Shown piece after piece: positions 33,434 to 42,414 of a stretch of DNA of 64,000 nucleotides. The stretch covers positions 2,852,001 through 2,916,000 of the forward strand of contig CAXXVE010000001.1 in NCBI GenBank assembly GCA_963676905.2, read 5' to 3'. Origin of the DNA: Oceanispirochaeta sp963676905. Its GTDB lineage: Bacteria > Spirochaetota > Spirochaetia > DSM-2461. The stretch's first letter is position 1, and the number at the start of each line of letters is the position of its first letter. The notes under the pieces were generated by a model. It saw only the letters and a program-made list of their open reading frames with translations. It was not told where the DNA came from and did no database searches. A program made the translations under genes and the position numbers.

Positions 33434-36400
33434 ATGCCGTTACTTAATGAAACATCAAATGTTTATCCCCTGGGTCTGGATGTCGGCTCTACAACCGTTA
33501 AGGCTGTACTGCTGTCCCCTGATCAGGGTGAAATCCTTTATCATACATATACTCGCCACGGGGCACGTCAGAGGGATACAGCCAGGAGCATCCTGAAGGA
33601 TATCTCTGCTCTCTATCCCGGAATTTCTATCTGTCCTGTACTCTGCGGCAGCGGTTCCCGCGAACTGGCTGTAGAGCTGGGGGCATCCTATCTTCAGGAG
33701 GTCGTGGCTAACTCCATGGCCGTACGAAGACTCTATCCCGATACACGGGTTGCCGTGGAGCTGGGAGGACAGGATGCAAAGATTACGTTCTTCTACAAGG
33801 ATGAAAACACAGGGAAGCTCACAGCCTCAGATATGAGAATGAACGGAAGCTGTGCCGGGGGGACCGGAGCCTTTCTGGATGAGACGGCCACTCTCCTGAA
33901 GCTTCCCGTTGAAAAACTGAACACCACAGCAGAGGGGGGGAGCACTGTCTATGACATTTCAGGTCGGTGCGGGGTATTCGCCAAAACCGATATACAGCCT
34001 CTTCTGAACCAGGGGGTGAGCAAGGAGAATCTGGCCCTCTCCTGTTTCCATGCCGTTGCCAAGCAGACCATCGGCGGACTGGCGCAGGGGCTTGAGATCC
34101 ATCCTCCCGTTCTTTTCGAGGGGGGGCCACTCCATTTTAATCCCCGGCTGATTTCTGTTTTCGCCGAGCGCCTTAATTTGAAGGAAGGGGATGTACTAAT
34201 CCCTGACAATCCGGAAACTATGATTGCCCTGGGGGCGGCCTATGGTGCTGTTGAGAGCTTTGAAGACCCAGCCGTATTCAAACTGGAAGAGCTGATCGGC
34301 CATAATGCATTTGATCACAGTGACAGCGGTGAGCAGAGTGCTGGAAACCGCCCCTACTTTATGTCCGAAGAAGAGCAGACTGAGTTTTCCGAGCGCCACA
34401 GAATGCCCGAGATGCCCCGGCTGGATGCGCAGGCCGGAAAAGATCTGGATCTCTGGCTGGGTATCGATGCCGGTTCGACAACCTCCAAATTTGTTCTGAT
34501 GGATGATGATTATAATCTGGTTTACTCCTTCTACAGTAAGAATGAAGGTGAACCCATCGAAGTTCTGCAGGCGGGGCTGCTGGCTCTGAAGAAACAGTGT
34601 GATGAACTTGATATCAGATTGACAATAAAAGGAGCCGGTACAACGGGTTACGGCGAACTCCTTTTTGCAAAGGCTTTTCAGGCCGATTTTCATACTGTTG
34701 AGACCGTTGCCCATGCCGAAGCGGCTCTGATGGAGGAGCCAGAAGCCAGTTTTATCCTCGATATCGGCGGACAGGACATGAAGGCTATATTCCTGAACGA
34801 CAGCATCGTTACAGGAATAACACTGAATGAAGCCTGCAGTGCAGGCTGCGGCTCCTTTCTGGAGAATTTCTCCGAGAACCTGGGTATTCCCGTGCAGGAT
34901 ATTGCCAGGAAAGCCTTTGCTTCAAAAGCGCCATCCCGCCTTGGATCCCGGTGTACTGTTTTTATGAACTCATCCGTTATAACTGAGCAGAAGAACGGAA
35001 AGACCCCGGAAGACATTATCGCCGGTCTTTGTTCCTCTGTTATCGAGAACGTTTTTACCAAGGTTATCCGCCTGAGCAATATAAATGCTCTTGGAAAGAA
35101 GATCATTGTACAGGGAGGGACCTTCCGTAATGATGCTGTTCTCCGGGCACTTGAGCTCTTTGCCGGTGTTCCTGTTACAAGAGCTCCCTGGCCTGGTGAG
35201 ATGGGAGCCCTCGGGGCAGCCATACTTACAAAAAAACAGATGAGCGAAGAGGGCAGGGATACAAGCCGTTTTCTAAGCTGGAAGGAACTTGAAAACTTCT
35301 CCTACACAAGACAGAGCGGTCTTGTCTGCAGTTACTGTTCCAATAACTGCAGCAGGACGGTGATCGAGTTTCAAGGAGGAGAGCGCTTTATTACAGGTAA
35401 CCGCTGTGAGAAGGGTGAGGTCATAGGAGATTTCAAGGATGACAGCGTCAAAGCCAGACTGAAGAAGATCAATGCCGATAGAGGCAGCAGAAGGGACCTC
35501 TTCAGAATGAGGGAAAATCTTCTCTTCAGGCCCTATGAAGGGCCCCGGTTCTCCAATGCCAAGGACATTACCATCGGTATCCCAAGAGCCCTCGATTTCT
35601 GGGAGAGCTATCCCCTCTGGTCCGCCTTGTTTACATCCCTTGGATTCAGGGTCGTACTCTCATCTCCCAGTACGGTGGGGCTCTATGAGAACGGCCTGCC
35701 TTCCATTCCCTCCGATACGGCCTGCTTTCCCTCAAAACTCTCCCACGGCCATATTCAGGATCTGATAAGCAGAAAAGTGGATCGGATCTTTATGCCCTCC
35801 ATGAGCCGTATGGTTACCGAAAACAGGGGCATCTACTCAGAACATGCCTGTGCCGTTCTAAAGGGATATCCCATGGTTCTCAATATCAGCGATGAACCCC
35901 TTGAGAAACACGGTATTCCCATGGATATTCCTGTGTTCCACTGGACCGAAAAGAAGGTTATGGAGAAATCAGTTATTGAGTATTTCACTCTTAACTTTGC
36001 TCTTCCGGAAAGTGCTGTCCGCCAGGCGCTCAGCGAAGCCCTTCGATTTCAGGATGCTTTCAGGGATGAGCTGACTGCTGCAGGGCAGGAACTGCTTGAT
36101 TCCCTGGAAGAGGGAGAGTTCGCCATTGTCCTGGCCGGACGTCCCTACCACTCGGATCCGCTGATCAACCATGGACTGTCAGACTACTTCACCCGTGAAG
36201 GGCTGGCTGTTCTGCCTCTGGATGCCCTTCCCGGTCTCCATGAGGTTGATCTGACACCGGTCAGGGCGGAGCTGACCATCAACTTTCATGTGAGAATGAT
36301 GGAAGCGGCCCGGATGGTCGCCCAGGACCCGCGGCTTGAGTACGTACAGATTGTAAGCTTCGGATGCGGGCATGATGCGGTTCTCACTGATGAAATTACC

Positions 36401-37810
36401 CGTCTTCTGAACAAAGAAGCTGAGAAGAGTCCCCTTGTCCTCAAGATGGATGAATCTGAAGTGACAGGTCCTCTTAATATAAGGGTGAAGTCTTTCATCG
36501 AGACCCTCAGGCGAAAGAGAAAGAAGGGGCTCTCAGAGCCCCGGCAGGACATAAAGGCCTACGACGTTATCTATGAGAAGAAGGACAAGGAGAGGGTAAT
36601 TCTTGTTCCCAATGTCTCCTGGTCTTTCACACAGGTGGCCACGGCGGCCGTCAGGCTCCAGGGATACAGGGTGGAAGCCATGCCCATGGCGGAGAAACAG
36701 GCCATAGGTCTGGGGAAAAAGTATGTCCACAATGACATGTGCTTTCCCGCCCAGATCAACATCGGTGAATTCCTTGCCGTTATGGAGCAGGGAATCTACA
36801 AGAGTGATGAAGTTGCCCTTATTCTTGCAAAAGCCCAGTGTGACTGCCGTCTGGCTCACTACGCCATGATGGCCCGGCAGGCCCTGGATGATGCAGGATA
36901 TGCTGATGTGCCCATACTCACAACAGACAAGGATACCAAGAATATGCATCCCGGATTCACAATGAATCCCTTCTTTGAGCTGAGAATGCTCTGGGGGCTG
37001 ATTATGGCTGATATCCTTGAAGACCTCCGTCGGAAGGTCCGGCCCTATGAGCTTGTCCCCGGAAGTACCAATGAGCTTTTTGAAGACTCCATAAGGGCCA
37101 TCTGCAGCGGTTTTCATACAAGCATGGGGGCCGCCAAGAGCGCTTTCCGTGAAGCTGTGGATGCCTTTGCGGCCCATCCCTGCGACCGCTCTGTGCGGAA
37201 ACCAAGGGTCTTTATGATTGGAGAGTTCCTGTTGAACTTTCATCCGGGATCAAACAATCATATCGAAAACTACCTGGAGAAGAACGGCATGGAGGTTATC
37301 ATGCCAAACCTCTTTAACAACATGCACAGGGAGTATCTGCTTGAGCAGGATCAGCGACGCTATCATCATGTGAAGTTTCCCCTCCTGCAGAACCTCATAA
37401 CCGATGTATCCGAGACCTATATCCGTTCGGTAATAAAATACTGCGGGAAGATCGGCAGCCGTCATCCCTTCTGGGAGGACACTGTTCCCTTGAGGGAGAT
37501 AGCCGAGAGGAGCCAGCATATTGTGGACAGAACCTTTACATCCGGTGAGGGGTGGATGATTCCCGGTGAGATCCTTCACCATGCGGACCATGGCGTACAC
37601 TCCTTTCTTATCCTTCAACCCTTCGGGTGTCTTCCCAACCATGTTACCGGAAGGGGGCTTGTAAAGAAGATAAAGAAGGAGCATCCCCATATTCAGGTTC
37701 TTGCCCTGGATTATGATCCTGATACTAGTTTTGCCAATGTGGAAAACAGGCTTCAGATGCTTATAATCAATGCCCGGGAGCGGGAAAAAGAGGCTCAGGC
37801 CGCCGGTTGA
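33434..37810 (+). CDS. Giant acyl-CoA dehydratase activase-like protein (BadF/HgdC type, fused)
   Basis: The start at ATG 33434 has a GGGAG site and begins just before the first domain; the frame is open further upstream through the leader, which I reject. The 1458-residue protein contains two ASKHA ATPase domains of the BadF/BcrA/HgdC type, starting GLDVGSTTVKAV (about 14) and GIDAGSTTSKFVLMDD (about 341). Their cluster-ligand regions are NGSCAGGTGAF and CSAGCGSFLENF. A Cys-rich CSYCSNNC follows (about 635), then a DUF2229 region from about 712 (IGIPRALDFWESYP) and a C-terminal HgdB-like part with LQPFGCLPNHV. Such proteins use ATP to drive low-potential electron transfer. No dehydratase genes are nearby. 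Confidence 0.9.
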   Translation: MPLLNETSNVYPLGLDVGSTTVKAVLLSPDQGEILYHTYTRHGARQRDTARSILKDISALYPGISICPVLCGSGSRELAVELGASYLQEVVANSMAVRRLYPDTRVAVELGGQDAKITFFYKDENTGKLTASDMRMNGSCAGGTGAFLDETATLLKLPVEKLNTTAEGGSTVYDISGRCGVFAKTDIQPLLNQGVSKENLALSCFHAVAKQTIGGLAQGLEIHPPVLFEGGPLHFNPRLISVFAERLNLKEGDVLIPDNPETMIALGAAYGAVESFEDPAVFKLEELIGHNAFDHSDSGEQSAGNRPYFMSEEEQTEFSERHRMPEMPRLDAQAGKDLDLWLGIDAGSTTSKFVLMDDDYNLVYSFYSKNEGEPIEVLQAGLLALKKQCDELDIRLTIKGAGTTGYGELLFAKAFQADFHTVETVAHAEAALMEEPEASFILDIGGQDMKAIFLNDSIVTGITLNEACSAGCGSFLENFSENLGIPVQDIARKAFASKAPSRLGSRCTVFMNSSVITEQKNGKTPEDIIAGLCSSVIENVFTKVIRLSNINALGKKIIVQGGTFRNDAVLRALELFAGVPVTRAPWPGEMGALGAAILTKKQMSEEGRDTSRFLSWKELENFSYTRQSGLVCSYCSNNCSRTVIEFQGGERFITGNRCEKGEVIGDFKDDSVKARLKKINADRGSRRDLFRMRENLLFRPYEGPRFSNAKDITIGIPRALDFWESYPLWSALFTSLGFRVVLSSPSTVGLYENGLPSIPSDTACFPSKLSHGHIQDLISRKVDRIFMPSMSRMVTENRGIYSEHACAVLKGYPMVLNISDEPLEKHGIPMDIPVFHWTEKKVMEKSVIEYFTLNFALPESAVRQALSEALRFQDAFRDELTAAGQELLDSLEEGEFAIVLAGRPYHSDPLINHGLSDYFTREGLAVLPLDALPGLHEVDLTPVRAELTINFHVRMMEAARMVAQDPRLEYVQIVSFGCGHDAVLTDEITRLLNKEAEKSPLVLKMDESEVTGPLNIRVKSFIETLRRKRKKGLSEPRQDIKAYDVIYEKKDKERVILVPNVSWSFTQVATAAVRLQGYRVEAMPMAEKQAIGLGKKYVHNDMCFPAQINIGEFLAVMEQGIYKSDEVALILAKAQCDCRLAHYAMMARQALDDAGYADVPILTTDKDTKNMHPGFTMNPFFELRMLWGLIMADILEDLRRKVRPYELVPGSTNELFEDSIRAICSGFHTSMGAAKSAFREAVDAFAAHPCDRSVRKPRVFMIGEFLLNFHPGSNNHIENYLEKNGMEVIMPNLFNNMHREYLLEQDQRRYHHVKFPLLQNLITDVSETYIRSVIKYCGKIGSRHPFWEDTVPLREIAERSQHIVDRTFTSGEGWMIPGEILHHADHGVHSFLILQPFGCLPNHVTGRGLVKKIKKEHPHIQVLALDYDPDTSFANVENRLQMLIINAREREKEAQAAG

Positions 37811-37822
37811 GGACGCCCCGAA

Positions 37823-38731
37823 TCATGACCTGAAGCCGATTGTGAGGATGACGGCGGTGAAGTCGATGGCGTCGCTGCTGTTGTCCTTGAAGAAGTTGGG
37901 AAACAGGTTTTTTAAAGAAAGATTATAAAACCAACCGGATTTTGATGAGATCCCTGCAGAGAGTCCGAAGTAGGCCCCCCTGTAAGGGTCTATGGAGTGG
38001 GTGAGTTGCCCCTCACCTGAGGTGAATCCTGCGGTCCACCGGTAGTCTGTTGTAAACTCAGCCCCATTGAAATTGACCATGTAGAGAAAATAGGGGGAAA
38101 GGCTGAACTGCCTGTATTTGAATTTTGCAGCCACACCTCCTGATACACCTGCCAGAAAGTCAGAGCCCTTGGTGGAGCCCTTGAAACTGTAGATCCCTTC
38201 ATCCATCTCGGGGTAGTCCAGATTGAGGGTGATGATTCCCGTATTGAGACCAATGTAGACAGGGAGTGAAAAGTATTCACTCTCAATCACCTCATATCCA
38301 AAACCGCTGAAAAGCGAGTAAAATCCCATGCCGGCTGCCGCTTCCTGCTCTCCGCTTCCTCCATAGGAACCTGTCAGAACTCCTCCGGCATAGAGTCCTG
38401 TAAAAATGCTGTAGACCATTAGCCTGTCACCAAGGGCATAACCTGCCCCGACTCCCAGGGTTCCGCCGTATAGGGGGTCTCCTTTGATAGAGGGAGACTG
38501 GTAGACATCTCTGATCTTGATGAACCCGGGACTGCCTATAAAAAGAAGATCTCCCTTGTCATAGTCAGTCAGAGGGGTAAAGGCGGCAGATATAACCGCC
38601 CGGGCAATGCTCTCTATACCGCTTATGGTCTGATCAATGACTTCTGACTCAATCGGATTTGTCTGCGCAGACAGCCCGTTGAGGCAGAACACAGTCAGAC
38701 AGATGATAAAGATGAACTTTTTGCTTTTCAT
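37823..38731 (-). CDS. Probable outer-membrane protein (302 aa)
   Basis: The start at 38731 gives MKSKKFIFIICLTVFCLNGLSAQ, a signal peptide; the upstream extension is less plausible. The mature part is rich in Gly and aromatics with alternating strands (GGTLGVGAGYALGDRLMVYSIFTG, YFGLSAGISSKSGWFYNLSL; read in part) and ends VILTIGFRS. It resembles a spirochaetal transmembrane barrel, but the family is not recognised. It is convergent with the activase gene, 12 bases away. Confidence 0.65.
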   Translation of the reverse strand: MKSKKFIFIICLTVFCLNGLSAQTNPIESEVIDQTISGIESIARAVISAAFTPLTDYDKGDLLFIGSPGFIKIRDVYQSPSIKGDPLYGGTLGVGAGYALGDRLMVYSIFTGLYAGGVLTGSYGGSGEQEAAAGMGFYSLFSGFGYEVIESEYFSLPVYIGLNTGIITLNLDYPEMDEGIYSFKGSTKGSDFLAGVSGGVAAKFKYRQFSLSPYFLYMVNFNGAEFTTDYRWTAGFTSGEGQLTHSIDPYRGAYFGLSAGISSKSGWFYNLSLKNLFPNFFKDNSSDAIDFTAVILTIGFRS

Positions 38732-38860
38732 ATTATAAAAAACTATAGAACTGCCATGGTTAAAAAGCAAAAAGCGCCTGTGTAATATCAAAAGGAAAAT
38801 ATAAGTTTGTTGATTATGAACGGTGTTTCAGTTTAATATGACAATTCCAGGAGTAATAGA

Positions 38861-39367
38861 ATGAACAACATAGATCAGGGAAGAACCTATCCTGTATTTA
38901 CCCTGAAGCCCGAAGATATTACTGCTTTACAAAAGAAGAATCTCTTTTCTAAAATCATTTCCTTTATTGCAGTTCCTTCAGCGCTGATCATTCCGGGAGT
39001 GAGTATCTCTCTGTTCGGTGCTGATCCTGAGCATCTGCTGCCTGTCCTCCTTCTGACGTCATCGGCCTGCGGAATCCTTGTCTTTGCCGGATACTATATG
39101 CAGAGAACCCGGCGCAGAGACCTTGCAGAAGGCAGGAAGTATGTTATCTGCGGAGACATTGCGGAAAAAATCAAGGAGCCCCTGGAGCCTGGGTCTCTCA
39201 GCGGAAGGAAGAGATCTGTGAAAGAATACAGCTACTCCTTTCTTCTCGATGACGGCTACCGTCTCTATGTTCCGGAGTCCGAGTTTATTCACTTCTGTGA
39301 AGGTGACAGAATCAGAGCCTCCAAGACGGTTCAGAGCCGGTTTCTGCTGAGTATTTTAAAGGAGTAG
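38861..39367 (+). CDS. Small membrane protein of unknown function
   Basis: The 168-residue protein has two membrane segments, IISFIAVPSALIIPGVSISLF and LLPVLLLTSSACGILVFAGYY. A cytoplasmic beta-rich domain of about 75 residues follows, with YSFLLDDGYRLYVPESEF. The shape recalls small two-helix proteins with an OB-like soluble end. No family is recognised and no operon partner is obvious; the flavodoxin-like gene follows after about 110 bases. Confidence 0.6.
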   Translation: MNNIDQGRTYPVFTLKPEDITALQKKNLFSKIISFIAVPSALIIPGVSISLFGADPEHLLPVLLLTSSACGILVFAGYYMQRTRRRDLAEGRKYVICGDIAEKIKEPLEPGSLSGRKRSVKEYSYSFLLDDGYRLYVPESEFIHFCEGDRIRASKTVQSRFLLSILKE

Positions 39368-39476
39368 CATCCTTCTTCAGATGATGAAAGGACAGGTACT
39401 CCGGGGGAAATGATTCTTGACCTATCCCTTTAAAAAGGGGAGACTTTATTCCATAACTGAATATGTGAGGAATAAG

Positions 39477-40100
39477 ATGAAAGTAGTACTCGTAAACGGA
39501 AGCCCCCATAAAGAGGGCTGCACCTATACCGCTCTCTCGGAAGTAGCCGGAGCTTTAAATCAAGACGGAGTGGAAACAGAAATCTTCTGGGTTGGAAACA
39601 AACCCGTTTCAGGCTGTATAGGCTGCGGCAAATGCAGGAAGGGTCTTGGACGCTGTTTCATGGATGACAAGGTCAATGAGTTTGTTGATTTTGCCAAAGA
39701 TGCTGACGGTCTGATTATCGGCTCACCTGTACACTATGCCGCTGTTTCCGGGAGTATGACATCCTTTATGGACAGAGCCTTCTACTCCGGTTCACAGCAC
39801 TTCAGGGGAAAACCCGGGGCACCTGTTGTAAGCTGCCGTCGGGGCGGGGCCAGCGCCGCTTTTGATCAGCTTGTAAAGTATTTCACAATAAACTGCATGC
39901 CTCTTATCTCTTCAACCTATTGGAACTCAGTCCACGGCAACTCACCCGAAGAGGTTCTGCAGGACAAGGAAGGCATTGAGACAATGCAGATCCTCGGCAG
40001 AAACATGGCATGGATTCTCAAATCTATCGAAGCCGGAAAGGCTGCAGGCATCGAAAAGCCTGATCAGCAGAAAACCCGGAAAACAAGTTTTATCAGATAA
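39477..40100 (+). CDS. Flavodoxin-like NAD(P)H reductase / iron-sulfur flavoprotein
   Basis: The start at ATG 39477, with GTGAGG upstream, gives 207 residues beginning MKVVLVNGSPHKEGCTYTAL, the FMN phosphate loop of the NADPH-dependent FMN reductase family. SGCIGCGKCRKGLGRC follows, a compact Cys motif (C-x2-C-x2-C-x5-C) that binds a 4Fe-4S cluster in iron-sulfur flavoproteins. The second FMN loop is GSPVHYAAVSGSMTSFMDRAFY. A role in oxygen or quinone reduction is typical of the family. The cupin and nfo genes follow within 50 bases, suggesting a stress-linked unit. Confidence 0.85.
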   Translation: MKVVLVNGSPHKEGCTYTALSEVAGALNQDGVETEIFWVGNKPVSGCIGCGKCRKGLGRCFMDDKVNEFVDFAKDADGLIIGSPVHYAAVSGSMTSFMDRAFYSGSQHFRGKPGAPVVSCRRGGASAAFDQLVKYFTINCMPLISSTYWNSVHGNSPEEVLQDKEGIETMQILGRNMAWILKSIEAGKAAGIEKPDQQKTRKTSFIR

Positions 40101-40150
40101 CATATCAGGGTCTTTAGGAGACCCGGGACAGCCAGTCAGGGAGAAAAAAT

Positions 40151-40498
40151 ATGCCAGTATTAAAGAAAGAAGAAATGAGCTCTGTAGATGTTAAGATGGA
40201 AGGGGCTCTGAATGTGGTTAAAAAGACAGGAATTACAGGTAAAGAGGGGTGGGATGGATGGTCCATGAGGATATTCAACCTGGGAGCCGGCGGTTATACA
40301 CCCCGGCACAACCATGAGTGGCCTCATATCAATTATATTATCAGCGGCAGGGGAACCCTTTTTGTCGACGGCAAAGAGCAGACTGTTGCCGCCGGAGATA
40401 CAGCCTTTGTTCCCGGTGGAGAAGAGCATCAGTTCAGGAATGCCGGAGACGAAGAGTTCTCCTTTATCTGTATTGTTCCCGAAGAGGGAGACAAGTAG
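40151..40498 (+). CDS. Single-domain cupin protein
   Basis: The 115-residue protein is a small cupin. Motif 1 is GGYTPRHNHEWPHINYIISGRG with His, His and Glu metal ligands, and motif 2 is GDTAFVPGGEEHQFRNAG. It probably binds one divalent metal; its substrate is unknown. It starts at ATG 40151 with a GGGAG site and is followed by nfo 8 bases later. Confidence 0.85.
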   Translation: MPVLKKEEMSSVDVKMEGALNVVKKTGITGKEGWDGWSMRIFNLGAGGYTPRHNHEWPHINYIISGRGTLFVDGKEQTVAAGDTAFVPGGEEHQFRNAGDEEFSFICIVPEEGDK

Positions 40499-40506
40499 GC
40501 CTGCCC

Positions 40507-41343
40507 ATGAAATATATAGGCCCCCATGTCAGTATTGCCGGGGGAATTGAAAACGCACCTTTGAATGCCCGTAAGGTCGGTGCCACCGGATTCGGTATGT
40601 TTACCAAAAACCAGCGGCAGTGGGGGGCGAAACCCCTTGATCCGGAGAGCATTCAGAAGTTTCAGGAGAATATGGAACTCTGTGCATACTCTCCCGATGC
40701 GGTTCTGCCCCATGACTCCTATCTTATCAACCTCGGCCATCCCGAGGCAGATAAGCTTGCAAAGTCCCGTGCAGCCTTTCTTGATGAAGTACGGCGGGTG
40801 GAACAGCTAGGCCTGAAGTTTCTGAACTTTCATCCCGGCAGCCATCTCAGGGTTCTGGAACCGGAAGACTGCCTGGACAGGATTGCAGAGAGCCTGAACA
40901 TCACAATCGACAATAGCGAATCAGCATGTCTTCTTATTGAGAACACTGCCGGTCAGGGCTCCAATATGGGAAGCCGTTTCGAAGAGCTTGCCCGAATTAT
41001 AGACGGCGTCAGGGATAAGAGCAGGGTTGCCGTGTGCCTTGATACCTGCCACCTCTTTGCCGCTGGATATGATCTGAGGACAGAAGAGTCCATGGAGCGG
41101 GTTTGGGATGAGTTCGACCGTATCGTCGGATTTGAATTCCTTAAGGGAATGCATCTTAATGATGCAAAATCGACTCTTGAGAGCCATCTGGACCGCCATC
41201 ACAGCCTGGGGCAGGGCACAATCGGATGGGATGCATTTGACAGAATCGCCTCTGATTCCCGCTTTGAAAGTATTCCCCTTGTTCTTGAGACTGTTGACGA
41301 GGCTCTGTGGCCGGATGAAGTGGCCCGCCTGACAGGGCAGTGA
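40507..41343 (+). CDS. nfo: Endonuclease IV (AP endonuclease)
   Basis: Nfo cuts 5' to abasic sites and oxidised bases in DNA repair. The 278-residue TIM barrel has the family signatures LNFHPGSHL, LLIENTAGQGSNMG, VCLDTCHLFAAGYD and GMHLNDAKSTLESHLDRHHSLGQG (read in parts), which supply the three-zinc ligands. The start is ATG 40507 (MKYIGPHVSIAGG). A much longer frame open from 40318 overlaps the cupin gene and is not used. A flavoprotein and a cupin precede it. Confidence 0.95.
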   Translation: MKYIGPHVSIAGGIENAPLNARKVGATGFGMFTKNQRQWGAKPLDPESIQKFQENMELCAYSPDAVLPHDSYLINLGHPEADKLAKSRAAFLDEVRRVEQLGLKFLNFHPGSHLRVLEPEDCLDRIAESLNITIDNSESACLLIENTAGQGSNMGSRFEELARIIDGVRDKSRVAVCLDTCHLFAAGYDLRTEESMERVWDEFDRIVGFEFLKGMHLNDAKSTLESHLDRHHSLGQGTIGWDAFDRIASDSRFESIPLVLETVDEALWPDEVARLTGQ

Positions 41344-41403
41344 GTCCTGAATCCTACAGACTGAAGAAATCCGCTCCGGAAGTTAATTTTAAAATCTACG
41401 GGT

Positions 41404-41445
41404 AAAAAAAACCGCCCGGAAGAAAAAGGAGGAATTTCCGGGCGG
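41404..41445 (-). terminator. Terminator of the TRAP/aldolase operon
   Basis: CCGCCCGGAA and TTCCGGGCGG form a 10-bp stem followed by eight T on the minus strand. Confidence 0.93.
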
Positions 41446-41467
41446 CAAAAGGAGTATATAAAAAAAA

Positions 41468-42400
41468 TCAGTTCTTACTGAATTTCTTGCTCATTTCCTG
41501 TGAGATCGCATAAAACTGGTCGATCTCCATTGCCTGGGAGGCAGTCATCTGTCTCAGGCGGGCATCCTGACGGCGGCTTATAAGGTTGGTGAAAACACCC
41601 TCCTTAATCAGGCTGTACCGTGCATTAGCAGGGTAGAACTGGCACTCGATAGTTGAGGACATACCGAGGTAGTTCTGAAGCTCATCAGCCTCGGCACCCA
41701 TATTCTGCCAGTCATGGCAGAGACGGTGGTAGAGGTCCGAATGGAAGTTGGTCATGATACCGCTGTATCCCGCATAGCCCTCTTTGAGGCTGAACAGGAG
41801 GGTCGCTGCATTGGCATTGAAAAATTTAAGCTTGGTTCCTCTGCTGACTTCGGCTCTCTCTTTGATCATTTCAGGATCACAGCAGGTGTCCTTGATAAAC
41901 TCAAAGCGGTCCATTTTTATAAGCTCTTTTACAACCTCAGTAGAGAGAACTTTCTTGTAGGGGTAGGGGCACTCATAGAATCCAAGAGGAATGTCATCGG
42001 CAAGACCCTTCATCAGTTTTTCAAGGTTCTGAAGCCAGACCTTGTCGCTTTCCCAGGGGGCTGCAAGCCTGTTTGAAACCAGAACAAGAGCATCCGCTCC
42101 CGCCGCCTCCATGGCTTTCATATCATCAATTTGACCTTCGATGGTATCAGAAACATGTCCTGACGCCATAACAGGGCAGCGTCCGCCTGCATATTCTACA
42201 GTCTTGAGAAGGAGTTTGGTTCTCTCCTCCCGGCTCAGCTCAAACATGGCGCTGGACTGGCAGACGGCAAAAAGTCCGTCGATTCCGCGGTCAATGTACC
42301 ACTCCACAAGGCGTTTCAGCGCATCATAGTCGATGGACTGATCCTCATTGAAGGGGGTCAGCATTGTGGGGTATACCCCGCTTACAATTTCTTTTCTCAT
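41468..42400 (-). CDS. DapA/NanA-superfamily aldolase
   Basis: The 310-residue TIM-barrel enzyme belongs to the class I pyruvate-aldolase superfamily. The Schiff-base Lys lies in FEFIKDTCCD and the catalytic Tyr in LGFYECPYPY. The loop that is GTTGE or GSTGE in DapA/NanA, and binds the pyruvate carboxylate, reads CQSSAMFEL here. The usual YNVP reads YECP. The reaction is therefore probably not dihydrodipicolinate synthesis but cleavage or dehydration of an acid imported by the TRAP genes just upstream. It is the last gene of the operon. Confidence 0.82.
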   Translation of the reverse strand: MRKEIVSGVYPTMLTPFNEDQSIDYDALKRLVEWYIDRGIDGLFAVCQSSAMFELSREERTKLLLKTVEYAGGRCPVMASGHVSDTIEGQIDDMKAMEAAGADALVLVSNRLAAPWESDKVWLQNLEKLMKGLADDIPLGFYECPYPYKKVLSTEVVKELIKMDRFEFIKDTCCDPEMIKERAEVSRGTKLKFFNANAATLLFSLKEGYAGYSGIMTNFHSDLYHRLCHDWQNMGAEADELQNYLGMSSTIECQFYPANARYSLIKEGVFTNLISRRQDARLRQMTASQAMEIDQFYAISQEMSKKFSKN

Positions 42401-42414
42401 AAATAATTCCTAAA

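Noticed and set aside
36533..37243. Minus-strand 236-codon frame inside the activase gene
   Set aside because: The plus-strand protein has conserved motifs across the same span; the minus frame has no recognisable domain or ribosome site.
40318..40506. Long N-terminal extension of endonuclease IV
   Set aside because: It runs through the cupin gene in another frame, is Arg/Cys-rich and unlike Nfo; ATG 40507 gives the standard N-terminus.
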